Assembly: GCA_029168955.1 (NCBI GenBank)
Contig: JAPDOI010000288.1
Coordinates: forward strand, 763,501-827,500
Direction: 5' to 3'
DNA from: Aplectana chamaeleonis
Taxonomy: Eukaryota > Nematoda > Chromadorea > Rhabditida > Cosmocercidae
Length of the DNA: 64,000 nt
The stretch's first letter is position 1. Each line of letters begins with the position of its first letter. Of this stretch, positions 33,106 through 43,924 are shown piece by piece. The notes beneath the pieces are model-generated. The model ran no database searches. It was not told the origin of the DNA and was given only the letters and a program-made list of their open reading frames with translations. The translations under genes and the position numbers were made by a program.

Positions 33106-33734
33106 TTTGTGTTCATATAATAGGTATATCAGCAAACGAACGAATTTTTTCTGTCCTCAAATGTGGTTTGCATAACTCGAGATCACGAAGGTCAGTCGTA
33201 CAGTAGTACGTATTATGGCACGAGAGCACAGTTTTTTTCCACGGCAATGCTTGCCATTTGTAGTCGAAGCGGCAATTTACCCACGAACCCTCGGTACGCA
33301 GGGAGACGTAATGCTGCGGTTATGCTACGTCCATAGCGAGTAGCGAGTTAGGAGGGTCAGGGCACGCAAGGAACTTCCACCTTCATCACGACTTATTCTC
33401 TGTCAAAACTTATGCTTCGGAAGGAGCAGTCTGTTACGCCATCTATTATCTTAAGGCATAAAATTCACCTTGAGCGCCGTCATCGAAGCTAATTAGCGCA
33501 AAGGGCGAATTTGCTGAGCGATTGGCTATCAATCCGCGTAAACGGTGAATTCGCAGCGCGTTGAAGTGACCTATCGTTATCTGAAGAGTGCGGTCTGTTT
33601 TTGCATGTGATAAACGATTTTAGAAAACTTGCGCTGGATACGCTGCACGCAGAAATGAAGTTGGCTGATTGTTACTGCAATCAAGTTCTTGAGCTAACAA
33701 AATGGGCTCCTAAAATAACTACTCCATAAGGGGG

Positions 33735-33945
33735 TTAACTGTGTATCCCATATACTTGTTATCCGAAGACATTTTTTCGGACATTGGATCGATTCGGATA
33801 ATGCCGATTTCAAATTTGCCGGATATTGGTTCGATTCAGATAATGCTCTTTTTCCAATTTTCGGATAATGGATCGGTTCAGATAATGCCATTTTTCCAAT
33901 GATTCGGATACGGATATCCGGTCGGATTATTTCGGATAACCGGAT
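33735..33945. repeat. 42-bp tandem repeat with GATTCGGATAATGC
   Basis: Three units of 42 bp (about 33780-33905), each with TTGGATCGATTCGGATAATG or a close variant, followed by the imperfect palindrome CGGATACGGATATCCG. A related unit with the same palindrome-type flank occurs at 40775-40860. Confidence 0.75.
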
Positions 33946-34226
33946 GTTTTCGGAACAAAGTTGAGGCAAAAGGGTGAAAAATAAACCAGGCACTCAGAGC
34001 AAGCCTTTGAATACATCCATAATTGAGCAAGCTGTAGTCCTTCATTCCATTCGCAGCATGCTCACATACAAACTTCAATCTTCACATATGCATAATAATA
34101 AAAATATGGAAACGAATCTTCAATTACTCTATCGTCTCCAAGTTCGACTCTTGATAAACCTTGGCATCAGAACAATGTGTTGAACGTTCGTCTGTGGCAC
34201 GCACGAGGTGGTAGGATGACTTTATT

Positions 34227-34260
34227 GACTAACGTTTCGGCGGATTCGCCCTCGTCGGAG
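34227..34260 (-). ncRNA. Hammerhead-ribozyme-like motif, left arm
   Basis: Minus strand: core CCGACGA, a GGCG-AATC-CGCC helix, then CGAAAC, a GTTA loop and GTC. This matches the hammerhead order CUGANGA, helix II, GAAAC, short helix III, GUC, with U-to-C at the second core position and an extra G before helix II. Helix I pairs poorly. Penelope-like elements are known to carry such ribozymes; this copy is probably degenerate. Confidence 0.5.
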
Positions 34261-34499
34261 TCTGAAACGGTCAAATTTACTTGTAAAATTAATCGGCCAA
34301 ATGTAGATACTATCCTACAGAAATTCAGACAAATTTTCCAAAACGAATGGCACGGAAACATAGAACTGAGTGGCATACCTGTTCAAAAGTCCTCAGAAAA
34401 CCATGTGATCAGTAGAACAACAAAGCGGGTACCAGAGTGATAGAAAGTACCCCAATCAGAAGCCGAGTCTAATGTAGGGTTGGAGTTCCCGTGTTATAT

Positions 34500-35126
34500 T
34501 TATACCCTTGTCCTTCCGGTTGACCTTGGGATCTCTCGCACTGATCCAGAATGGGCACTAGTCTGGGCCTCCCGCGCTAGGATCTCCACTCTCACCTCAA
34601 AATCATCTTTCTCATGGCAATTAACCCTGTGGCAACCCAGTGCAGTGCCGACCCGCGACCTTTCTTTCCCATCTAGGTGTTCCTTAATTCGCACATGTGA
34701 GGGGCGAGCCGTTTCGCCGATATACTCTTCACCGCAGCTCTGACATGTGATAATGTAGATTACGCCCGAAGCGGCGCAGTCGCCCTCCTTGCCTGCTGGG
34801 CAGATGACGTAATGTGGGGTAGCGCATGCGCGGTCATATTGGCGATTGCGAACCAACTGCTGCTTTAAATTACTGGGAGGGATGGTCAGTAAAGATACAG
34901 AGTCTTCCAATCCCGCCCCGCGCAAGCATTTTCTGATAGCGCTGCTCACCTCTTCCGAAATGAAGGGCATTTTGAACAGGGTTTTATCGCTTTGCTGCAT
35001 GTTCCGGCCCCGATGGCCGCCGTGGGTGGGCCTAGTCCTTCCTAAATGTGTTTCGTAGCCGTTGAGTGTCGCAATTTGGCTGGGAAGCCTTTTCGACTCC
35101 TCACGCTCTTCTCCGCCAGAACACAC
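34500..35126 (-). pseudogene. Penelope-like linker and GIY-YIG endonuclease
   Basis: Endonuclease region of the Penelope-like polyprotein, which nicks target DNA for insertion. The linker has KMPFISEEVSSAIRKCLRG and AGLEDSVSL, then PSNLKQQLVRNRQYDRAC and a CPAGKEGDC zinc-binding-like motif. The nuclease domain follows: GVIYIITCQSCGEEYIGET, then ARPSHVRIKEHLDGKERS. The frame differs from that of the upstream RT part (frameshift in the overlap 35042-35126), and near the C-terminus a deletion replaces the expected EAFWI block by SGSVREIPRS. The other arm preserves the correct ending. Inactive copy. Confidence 0.85.
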
Positions 35127-35446
35127 ATTTTAGCGGTGCGAAACATGTTTTTAACCACCGCTCTTTTTGTCTGTGTAGGATGCGCGGACCGCCAGGGGAC
35201 GAGAATATTCTTGCTTGATGGTTTGCTGTACCATTTTGTCGTTTTACTGCCCCCTACCAGCTTAATTTGGACGTCTAGGAAAGGTAACCAGCCCGCTGAC
35301 GGCTTTCCCCGGGTTATTTCGATATGCTCTGACTGGCTGTTGATTAGGGCGAAACATTTGTCCATCTCGTCCTGCGTTGAACAGATTATGAGACAGTCAT
35401 CGATGTAGCGCCGGTAGAACAACGGAACAGACCAACAACGGAACAA
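35042..35446 (-). pseudogene. Penelope-like reverse transcriptase, C-terminal part
   Basis: The fragment starts inside the RT domain with VPLFYRRYIDDCLIICST, the catalytic RYIDD block of Penelope-like RTs, followed by EHIEITRGKPSAGWLPFLDV and TKWYSKPSSKNILVPWRSAH, also typical of the family. Everything upstream (the other RT motifs) is absent at the junction near 35446. Downstream the frame ends early at 35042 and the coding sense continues in another frame. Confidence 0.85.
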
Positions 35447-35451
35447 CGGAA

Positions 35452-35765
35452 AATTATCACATGTCAGAGCTGCGGTGAAGAGTATATCGGCGAAACGGCT
35501 CGCCCCTTACATGTGCGAATTAAGGAACACCTAGATGGGAAAGAAAGCTCGCGGGTCGGCACTGCACGGTTGCCACAGGGTTAATTGCCATGAGGGAGAT
35601 GATTTTGAGGTGAGAGTGGAGATCCTAGCGCGGGAGGCCCATACTAGTGCGCGAAAAGCGCTGGAAGCATTCTGGATCAGTGCGAGAAATCCCAAGGTCA
35701 ACCGGAAGGACGAGGGTGTAAATATAACACGGGAACTCCAACCCTACATCAGACTCGGCTTCTGA
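35452..35765 (+). pseudogene. Penelope-like GIY-YIG endonuclease, inverted duplicate
   Basis: Plus-strand copy of the endonuclease C-terminal half: ITCQSCGEEYIGETARPLHV, then a frame break near 35550 (KESSRVGT versus KKARGSA), then CHRVNCHEGDDFEVRVEIL and ARKALEAFWISARNPKVNR, ending ITRELQPYIRLGF and stop. The ending is the intact form of the family C-terminus. Confidence 0.82.
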
Positions 35766-35960
35766 TTAGGGTACTTTCTGTCACTCTGGTACCCGCTTTG
35801 TTGTTCTACTGATCACATGGTTTTCTGAGGACTTTTGAACAGGTATGCCACTCAGTTCTATGTTTCCGTGCCATTTGTTTTGGAGGATTTGTCTGAATTT
35901 CTGTAGGATAGTATCTAAATTTGGCCGATTAATTTTAGAAGTAAATTTGACCGTTTCAGA

Positions 35961-35994
35961 CTCCGACGAGGGCGAATCCGCCGAAACGTTAGTC
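35961..35994 (+). ncRNA. Hammerhead-ribozyme-like motif, right arm
   Basis: Same motif as in the left arm, in plus orientation: CCGACGA, stem-loop GGCGAATCCGCC, GAAAC, GTTA, GTC, then AATAAAGTC. It is followed by AATAAA, so polyadenylation could also occur here. Confidence 0.5.
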
Positions 35995-36295
35995 AATAAA
36001 GTCATCCTACCACCTCGTGCGTGCTACAGACGAACGTTCAACACATTACTCTACCGTCGTTGGGAGGCGCAGTATTATACATACACAGGTTTTTCAGGAT
36101 AACTAGCAAGTAAAAAATATGCAAACCTATTGAACAAAAAAAAATTTGCACTGAATAACTAGCCACTTGGCCATCTCACGTAACCAAGCCCATTTTTCGG
36201 CGCCGCAACGACTCTTACGATTTCGGAAGAAGGGAGAAAATGCTGGGTTGATGTACTAAATAGAAGGCGGTACGGAAAACGGGCGTGGCCTGGTG

Positions 36296-36375
36296 CAATT
36301 TTATCCGATTTTATCCAAGAATTATCCGATTTTATCCGACAGATTTAACCGAATTTTATCCTGTTTTATCCAAAT
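36296..36375. repeat. Short TTATCCGATTTTATCC tandem repeat
   Basis: Four to five copies of TTATCCGATT or variants, 14-18 bases apart, next to a copy of the GATTCAGATAATGCCGATT motif of the 33.7-kb repeat. Confidence 0.6.
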
Positions 36376-36384
36376 TTTTGACCC

Positions 36385-37150
36385 TTCGGCTAATGGCTTG
36401 ATTCAGATAATGCCGATTACCTAACTGTTTTGCTTTGCTACGGATTAGTATGATTTGGAAATGAAACATTTGTGAGAAACTCGTTAAAAGAAGTGAAATG
36501 TCTTATGCTACTGATTTTGCATGGGAATAAACTCGAAAGAAGCGCTAAAAACTCAATGAAATGATTCATCGTTGATTTGGCTGCACACTTGTTTACTAAA
36601 CAACAAAAATTGAGTGTGACAATGAAAAACTAAATCACGCACTTGTTACTGAGCATTTATGTATTCGTGTGACAGCAGTTCTCTTAGTTGACGACATTCG
36701 CATTAACTCATTACGTGATGCTATTTCCACTTTCATTAATTTATAGTCAATCGGAAGCGAACGCGTCAAATAATTTAGTAATGCTTGAGAATCAATATTT
36801 CTGAACGATTGAGGTGGGAGACACAACATAATTTTGCAAGGACCTGAGACTTGATAACCTAAACTGCAAGCGTTAGGTTGATTTCAGAAGAGATGTGCGT
36901 GATTTGGTTTTTCAATCTCACACTCAATTTTTGTTGTTTAGTAAACAAGTGCACAGCCAAATCAACGATGAATCAATTCACTGAGCTTTTAGCGCTTTTT
37001 TCGAGTTTATTACCATGCCAAATCAGTTGCATTAGACATTTCACTTCTTTTAACGAGTATCTCACAAATGTTTCATTTCCAAATCATACTAATCCGTAGC
37101 AATGCAAAACAGTTAAATAATTTCACTTTATTTTAGCGAAGGTTTCCATT
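36385..37150. mobile_element. Fold-back element FB4 (GATTTGGC family)
   Basis: Arms at about 36420-36640 and 36890-37115 are inverted copies: GATTTGGAAATGAAACATTTG with its complement CAAATGTTTCATTTCCAAATC, and AATTGAGTGTGA with TCACACTCAATT. The right end GCGAAGGTTTCC matches the family terminus GGAAACCTT. Centre about 36640-36890; no gene. Confidence 0.72.
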
Positions 37151-37329
37151 TAAAGGCACATTACACCCTCAGATATGACCTTTCAAATGTTCATACAGTT
37201 GTGTAGTACACCCCTCTTGCTAACACTTGCCCACCACTTCTAGCACCACCACAGTTCACACCCTTTTTCATGGTTTCCGAACCCAATAACGACTAGATTA
37301 ACGAATGAATCACAACCGCGTCTTCGATT

Positions 37330-39060
37330 TTCAGTCCCTTGCCGGTCCTCCCAGTTGGGTCGAACACACGATCCGTACCGCTTGGCGCACCCGAACTTGG
37401 GTCCCGCCCACGTTCCCCGACGCTTGGCACGCTCCCAGTTGGGTCCCACACACTTTCCCAGGCGCTTGGCGCACTTCCAGTTGTGTCCCGCACACGTTCC
37501 CCGGCGCTTGGCGCACCTCTACTTGGGTTCTGCACACTTTCCCCGGCGCTTGGCGCACTCCTAGTTGGGTCCCACACACTTTCCCCGGCGCTTGGCGCAC
37601 TTTCAGTTGGGTCCCGCACACTTTCCTAGGCGGTTGGCGTACCCGAATTCGAGTCCCGCACACATTCTCTGGCGCTTTGTGTGCTCCCAGCTAGATCCCG
37701 CAAACGTTCCCCGGCGCTCGGCGCACTCCCAGTTGGGTCCTTCACGCTTTGCTCGGCGCTTGGCGCACCTCTACTTGGGTTCTGCACACTTTCCCCGGCG
37801 CTTGGCGCACTCCCAGTTGGGTCCCTCACGCTTTGCTCAGCGCTTGGCGCACTTCCAGTTAGGTCCCGCACACTTTCCTAGGCGCTTGGTGTACCCGAAG
37901 TTGGGTCCCGCCCACGTTTCCCGACGCTTGGAGCGCTCCCAGTTGGGTCCCACACACTTTCCCCGGCGCTTGGCGCACTTTCAGTTGGGTCCCGCACACT
38001 TTTCTAGGCGGTTGGCGTACCCGAAGTCGAGTCCCGCACACATTCTCTGGCGCTTTGTGTGCTCCCAGCTAGATCCCGCAAACGTTCCCCGGCGCTCGGC
38101 GCACTCCCAGTTGGGTCCTTCACGCTTTGCTCGGCGCTTGGCGCACCTCTACTTGGGTTCTGCACACTTTCCCCGGCGCTTGGCGCACTCCCAGTTGGGT
38201 CCCTCACGCTTTGCTCAGCGCTTGGCGCACTTCCAGTTAGGCCCCGCACACTTTCCTAGGCGCTTGGCGTACCCGAAGTTGGGTCCCGCCCACGTTTCCC
38301 GACGCTTGGCGCGCTCCCAGTTGGGTCCCACACACTTTCCCCGGCGCTTGGCGCACTTCTAGTTGGGTCCCGCACACTTTCCTAGGCGGTTGGCGTACCC
38401 GAAGTTGAGTCCCGCACACATTCTCTGGCGCTTTGTGTGCTCCCAGTTAGATCCCGCAAACGTTCCCCGGCGCTCGGCGCACTCGAAGTTTTGTCCTTCT
38501 CGCTTTGCTCGGCGCTTGGCGCACCTCTACTTGGGTTATGCACACTTTCCCCGGCGCTTGGCGCACTCCCAGTAGGGTCCCTCACGCTTTGCTGGGCACT
38601 TGGCACACCCGAAGTTAGGGCCCGCTCACTTTCCCCGGCGCTTGGCGCACTCCCAGTTGGGTCACGAATACGTTTCCGGACCAGTTGGGTACCGCACGCT
38701 TTACTCGGCGCTTGGCGTACCCAATGTTGGGTCCCGCACACTTTCTCCAACGCTCGGCGCTTTTTATTTGGGGTCACGCACACGTTCCCCGTCGCTTGGC
38801 GCACTTTTGGTTGGGTCCCGCACACGTTCTGGGGGGTTTGCCACACTTCCAGTTGAGCACCGCACACGCTCTCCGGCGCTAGGCGCACTCCTAGTTGGGT
38901 ACCGTAAACGTTTCCCGGCGCTCAGCACAGTTCTAGTTGGATCCCGCACACGTTCCCCGGCGCTTGGCGCACCTCTACTTGGGTCCTACACACGTTCTCC
39001 GGAGCTTGGCGCACTTCTATTTGGGCTCTGCACACGTTCCCCGGCGCTTGGCGCACTTAA
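37330..39060 (-). repeat. 42-bp minisatellite, minus orientation, with 378-bp higher-order repeat
   Basis: About 41 units of the type GGCGCTTGGCGCACTCCCAG plus TTGGGTCCCGCACACTTTCCC. Blocks recur at an offset of exactly 378 bp (nine units): GTGCTCCCAGCTAGATCCC begins at 37681 and 38059, and a third, more diverged block starts near 38437. The long frames on both strands (RRLAHSQLGPTHFP type) are artefacts of the period. Confidence 0.96.
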
Positions 39061-39545
39061 AGGCAGTGTCCACGAAAAAAACCATGTCTGATTTTTTGGT
39101 GGAAATCGGCAGCTGCGGGGCCTAGCGGGACCCTAACGTTGAAAAAACTGAGAAAAATGAGCTAGGAACGGTCCCTTACGGCCCCAAAGTTGGACACCTA
39201 TCAGCTCGTCACCCCCAGATGCACTTTCCACGCCCACCGACGTGAACAAATGAATGCTCGAGATCGTGAGATGAGCGATGATTTCCAATCATTAGCCCCG
39301 TTCTTCCCTTCATTCTCAACTTCTCTCTCCACTCAGGTCAGCTCGCATACATCGGCTGCAAAAAACGGAAGTTACAAGCCTCGGACAACTCGTCCACCAT
39401 GTTTCCTTAGCTCGATCTTTGAGGGACCATAACTCCGTTCTCTGAAGGTCTTTTGCGAATTCAGAGATATCTTTGGAATTAGCATGAGGCCGTTTTCAAG
39501 ATAGGCGGGAAAACAGAAAAACGATTTTTATCGTGAACACTGCCT
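39061..39545 (+). mobile_element. TTAA-type MITE, copy A3, inside the minisatellite
   Basis: 485 bp, ends AGGCAGTGTCCACGAAAAA and TTATCGTGAACACTGCCT, flanked by TTAA (39057-39060 and 39546-39549). A paralogous array unit at about 40085 reads GCGCACTTAAATTTGGGTCC, the uninterrupted site. It splits one 42-bp array in two, so it inserted after the array had formed. Confidence 0.93.
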
Positions 39546-40440
39546 TTAAATTTGGGTCCCGCACACCTTCTCGGCGCTTGGCGCACTTCTAGATGAGTCC
39601 CGCACACGTTCTACGGCTCTTGGCGCACTTCTAGTGTGGTTCCGAACACGTTCCTGGCGCTCGGCGCACTTCTAGTTGGGTCCCACACACGTTCCCCGGC
39701 GCTCAGCACAGTTCTAGTTGGGTGCCGCATACGTTGCCCGGCGCTTGGCGCATTTCTACTTGGGTCCTGCACACGTTTCCCGGCGCTTGGTGCACCTCTA
39801 CTTAAGTCCTGCACGCGTTCTTCTGCGCTTGGCGCACGTCTAGTAGCGACCCGCACACATTTACCGGCGCTCAGCGCACTTTTGCTCGGGTCCTGCACGC
39901 GTTCTTCGGCGCTTGGCGCGCTTCTAGTCGGGTCCCGCACACGTTCCCCGGCGCTCAGCACAGTTCTAGTTGGGTACCGCATACGTTGCTCGGCGCTTGG
40001 CGCATTTCTACTTAGGTCCTGCACGCGTTCCCCGGCGCTTGGCGCACTTCTGTTTGGGTTCCGCACGTATTCCCGTCGCTTGGCGCACTTAAATTTGGGT
40101 CCCGCACACCTCCCGGCGCTTGGCGCACTTCTAGATGGGTTCCGCTCACGTCCTCCGGCACTTGGCGCACTTCAAGATGCGTCCCGCACACATTCCCTGG
40201 CGATTGGCGCACTTATAGTTAAGTCCCACACACGTTTTCGGCGCTCGGCGCACTTTTACTCGGGTCCTGCACACGTTGCCCGGCGCTTGGCGCACTTCTA
40301 CTTGGGTGCTGCACACGTTCCCTGCGCTTGGCGCACCTCTACTTGGGTCCTGCACACGTTCCCCGGCGCTTGGCGCACTTATAGCTGGGTTCCGCGCACG
40401 TTCCCGATGCTTCGCGCACTTCTAGATGCGACCCGCAATA
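39546..40440 (-). repeat. 42-bp minisatellite, continuation after MITE A3
   Basis: About 20 units of CACACGTTCCCCGGCGCTTGG and CGCACTTCTAGTTGGGTCCCG type, continuing the array at 37330-39060. A two-unit sub-repeat (GCTCAGCACAGTTCTAGTTG at 39703 and 39952) shows local higher-order copying. Confidence 0.95.
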
Positions 40441-40774
40441 AACGGTGTGCATACGGTTCCTGATGGACGTAAAGCAGGCCTACCCTAACGCTTGCAATCA
40501 ATCCACCCTTATCACAATACCACTCCATTTCTCACAATTGGCCATGCATGTTTATTATCATTCAAAAGTTTCACCGGACTCACTCACACACACACAGACA
40601 CACAGACACAAATTTTTCCACATCTCGAGAACCACAAAACGGATTTTTCCGAAATATGGGCAGTGTTAAGAACCTTTACTGCCCTACATTTTGTGAAAAT
40701 GCCAAGTTCGGAACCATCTTTCAAACCGAGATTCTGTAACGAGGTTTTGCGCAGAAGCATTCATTTTTTAAATC

Positions 40775-40865
40775 AGGATATTGGTTCGATTCGGATAATG
40801 CGTTTCTTCGAATCTCGGATATCCGGTCGGATATCCGAAAAGGAGTGATTCGGATACTAAGTATA
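40775..40865. repeat. GATTCGGATAATGC unit with palindrome
   Basis: ATATTGGTTCGATTCGGATA then TCTCGGATATCCGGTCGGATATCCG, related to the 33.7-kb tandem repeat. Nearby 40586-40612 is a short CACACACAGACACACAGACA tract. No gene from 40450 to 41360. Confidence 0.55.
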
Positions 40866-41364
40866 GTATCCCAGCGGGGCTGGCCTTCCCGCAGTGGGCC
40901 GCGGTATCCCACACACCTAGGTTCCCAGTCCGAAAAGAATCACCGAATTTTCGCTGCAATTTCACCTCAATTTCACTGCCACCTCACATCATTTCGCCTC
41001 CCAGTCACACTCCATTCGGTGCATATTCACATCATTCTCGCCTAATTCGCAGTAATCTCACCCATACACTGAGATTGACGTGAAGAAAATAGACTTGATG
41101 CTCACATGTACATAGCCACCAAATGTCTTTCGCCGAGGCATCAGGTCCCAAAATTGCGAGAGTTGATTCCTTCCCACCGTCCCAAAGCTGTGGGAGACGC
41201 TAGCATCAACGGCATGCAGATGTCTTAAGGGTCCGCTGCAAACCGTCGTCAGTGCTTATGCTGTTCAATAAATCATGATTAACCCGGCACCGTTCTAGGC
41301 CACGTGCAGTGCAGCCAGAAGTCAACAGGCATCAGGTCGCTCGCAGCTAGCTATGAACGGAGCT

Positions 41365-41640
41365 TCAACCCCTCTCACGGTTATTTCGCCGTCCGACGTC
41401 GCGCAGCGCTATCGGACGTCGCGTGTGGCGCCCTCCGCCAGGCTGGTGATGGAGCAAATGATAGTGCCGATTGCCCCATCATCGACGGAGAAGTTTCGCG
41501 CCGACCTTGGACGCTGCGTTGCGACGTCGACCACCCGGCGTCACACTGCGGCACTCAACGATGTCGCAGCCCTGTCCAATAACGTGCCGGGCGGCGTCAC
41601 TTAGCAGCTTATGAAAGGGGTTTCAGAAATGCGCAGCGGT
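41365..41640. mobile_element. Possible MITE related to the 44.8-kb element
   Basis: The left end GCTTCAACCCCTCTCACGG and right end TTATGAAAGGGGTTTCAG are loosely inverted, and the interior is rich in GGACGTCG and CGACGTCG motifs. The right end resembles CTATGAAAGGGGCTTCAG at 44908. Boundaries are approximate. Confidence 0.4.
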
Positions 41641-41776
41641 CTTCATGTAATCGGGTAGATGTTGAGAGCAAGACTGGAATCGTGGCCCATTGGCTATAGC
41701 GCTATTTCTACTCCTCAGTGCCAGCGCAGAACTTCACCGGCGACGCCTCAGCGGAACGGAGTAAAGTGAACCCTAA

Positions 41777-42229
41777 AGGCAGCAGACACGCTCGAAAAAG
41801 TTGTTGAGATAACTACGCTACTGGGGCCACATGGCCCTCAGTAGAACGCTCGCGCCGTTAGAAGCGTCACAAGCTAGCCAGAACTGCTAAATTTGAGCAA
41901 TGCAAGCTGAAAATTTTTGTCAACCCCAACCCCAAATACAAACTCGTCCAGATTGATTCTTCGAGTACAATCATTTTGGCTGGTTCTTTATGCTTTCAAC
42001 GAGTTGAGCGTTCTAGTACGAGCTGTAAGATTATATCAGCTTGGCAATTTCAACCGTTTTGTCGCTAATATTGTACCTCGCCTCCTTTAACCCAAAAACA
42101 AAATCAACCACTATTTCTCTATTTGCACACCGTTTTCGTTGTTTTTTTCGTGAGTTCCCCATACTACATTTTCTCAACCTTCGATTTATTTCTAAAAATC
42201 GATACCATTTTTGAGCGTGTCTGCTGCCT
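41777..42229. mobile_element. TTAA-type MITE, copy A6 (different interior)
   Basis: 453 bp with perfect 17-bp terminal repeats AGGCAGCAGACACGCTC, flanked by CTAA on the left and TTAA on the right. The ends resemble those of the AGGCAGTG family but the interior is unrelated to copies A1-A4. No coding frame. Confidence 0.8.
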
Positions 42230-42592
42230 TTAACTGTGAGTTAGGGAATATTTTGTGGAAGTCGCCCTCAGTATAATATTATTCGCCAATTATCGTCGAA
42301 TCTAAAATTTTCTTTGCTTTGCTGCTACTCGAGAGCAACTATCATTCCCTTTCATTAATTCAGGTGTAAGCCTCTGTGACGAAAATAGTTTCTCAGCAAT
42401 TTAATCAATGAAATAAAGATTGACAAAGAGGTTCCCGAACTATTTCCAGATAGGGCTACATTCTGCTCATGCACAAAGTTAATATGTTTGGTCTACATAC
42501 ACTCTTGCAGGACTTGTTGTGTGAATACTTGACTGGTAGGCACTCTGATTCGGGATGGCCTGAAAGCACAGCCTGCGTGCACCTTCTCGCGA

Positions 42593-42840
42593 ATGAGTCA
42601 CTTAGCAGCGTGTCCATTTTACATTGTGATGGTTTTTTCTTGGACATTCCTGGAATTATTAGCTACCCTCAAGCGATTTCGTCTCTACTGCCGCCCATCC
42701 AAGTACTATTTCTACTACTCGTTTCTATTATCGACGAGATGTCCACGAGAAGGAGCGCGCTCCATGCGCTCTAAGACCCCGCCCACATCGGATTTCGTCT
42801 TTTCCCTCCCCAGCATCGTTCCATGCTGGAATCAAAAAAT
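42593..42840 (+). repeat. Dispersed repeat shared with 55.8-56.05 kb
   Basis: Homologous to the minus strand of 55825-56042. Shared segments: TTGGACATTCCTGGAATTATTAG, GATTTCGTCTCTAC, ACTATTTCTAC-ACTCGTTTC, and GTCCACGAGAAGG followed by a CATGCGCTCTA segment. The conceptual peptides LDIPGIIS and CPREGAR-MRS agree in both copies. (A 20-base limit applies to quoted pieces; these are fragments of one alignment.) No known family. Confidence 0.6.
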
Positions 42841-42892
42841 CGCGAAAATCTACATACCTTAATTTCCAGTTTCTAAAACCCAGCTAGAGTCA

Positions 42893-43000
42893 ACAGATCG
42901 GCAGCTGCGGCGCTGGAAACTCTTCCAACTCGAGAGCGCGCGGCCGAAAAGCGTGTCGAGACGCATTTGCGGACCGGAATTTTACTCAGATAAGCACAGT
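42893..43000 (+). repeat. Dispersed repeat GCGCTGGAAACTC...GGACCGGAATT
   Basis: Homologous to 47850-47955 (plus) and to 47665-47760 (minus). Shared blocks: GCGCTGGAAACTC, ACTCGAG, GCGGCCG, AAAGCGTG, CGAGACGCA, TTGCGGACCGGAATT and AAGCACAGTA. Confidence 0.7.
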
Positions 43001-43463
43001 AACAGTTGTATTTTGCATCAACTTTGATCGGGCCTTAGGAACTCCATATGAACAGCTTGCATTTTAGGGTGGTGTGTTCCAAACATTCCATTGGCAGGAG
43101 GACGCCAGGGTGAGAGGGAAGTTTTTGAGGGTAAACTGGTTCTGCTTCCCTGTTCAGCATACATAAGAAAGCCCTGAATTTGGGTCAGGGTCGAACTCAC
43201 GTTGGCCCTCGGATCAGCATGGGACCGGGGAGGTTGTAGTTTTATTCCGGGGTAAGTAGGAAATTTTTAGGAGGGTTAGATTGTTATTTTCAATCGAATT
43301 ATTTGGAGTAATGTCTGTATCGCTGAAAAATCTATATTTGAGGTAGAATTATCTTGTGCCATGACTATTAGCCATGCAGTAGGCAAAATTATCAATGGAA
43401 CAACAACAGTTTTTGGAATGAAAAATAGAGTAAATCATCAATACTGTACTGGATCAACATTAC

Positions 43464-43707
43464 CTCGTCTACAACATTTGAAATGGACCGCTTCGTGGTG
43501 CTGTAGCAAAATCTGACGTAAGCGGAGACTGTTTTCATCGCTTTGGATTTCCTTGAGCAAGGATTGCAAACTTCGTGCAGAACTGGGAATGGTAGGCGAA
43601 GGAGGTTTCAAACGATGGCATTGCATCGTGTAGAGCGCAGTAACTTCGAAAAAGAAACCGAATCTTGGCGCACTGTGATCTGTATCTTGTTCACGTCGTC
43701 TATCCAT
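43464..43707 (-). CDS. Possible host exon, unrecognised
   Basis: A minus-strand frame containing MQCHRLKPPSPTIPSSARSL and a helical-looking QSLLKEIQSDENSLRLRQIL stretch is open to a good donor (GACGAG|GTAATG, exon end at 43464). The upstream border is unclear: a TTTCTTTTTCGAAG acceptor-like site precedes the second part. No family is recognised and no neighbouring exon was found. Composition is less repetitive than most of the window. It could equally be a chance frame. Confidence 0.2.
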
Positions 43708-43924
43708 TTTGACGAACCTCTGCTGTTTACCTTGGCGTCTGCAGGTTTGTACATTTTAAGTCTTCAGAGCTTGCTATTTCACAATGCATCATATCCAGCA
43801 GTATGTGATGATCCAAAGCGTAGGAAGAGTCCTCCTTGCTTTCTGCGACAGCCTCATCTCCTGGGGATAGATACCTTCGAATGTCATTAATAGCGCTGAA
43901 GAATAACTCAGTGATCTGGGTGCT

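Larger units (their letters stand above)
34174..36047. mobile_element. Penelope-like retroelement, truncated, with inverted arms
   Basis: A minus-strand core encodes the end of the RT domain, the linker and GIY-YIG endonuclease. The terminal part 34174-34754 is repeated in inverted orientation at 35452-36047, so the copy is bounded by inverted arms of about 590 bp. Both arms include the endonuclease C-terminus and the 3' region with a hammerhead-like motif. The RT N-terminal part is missing; the truncation point is near 35446, next to a short AACAACGGAACA repeat. Tandem or inverted partial duplication is common in Penelope-like insertions. Confidence 0.85.

Noticed and set aside
37565..38362. 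A 265-residue RRLAHSQLGP repeat frame as a gene
   Set aside because: Product of the 42-bp minisatellite; the antisense strand is also open.
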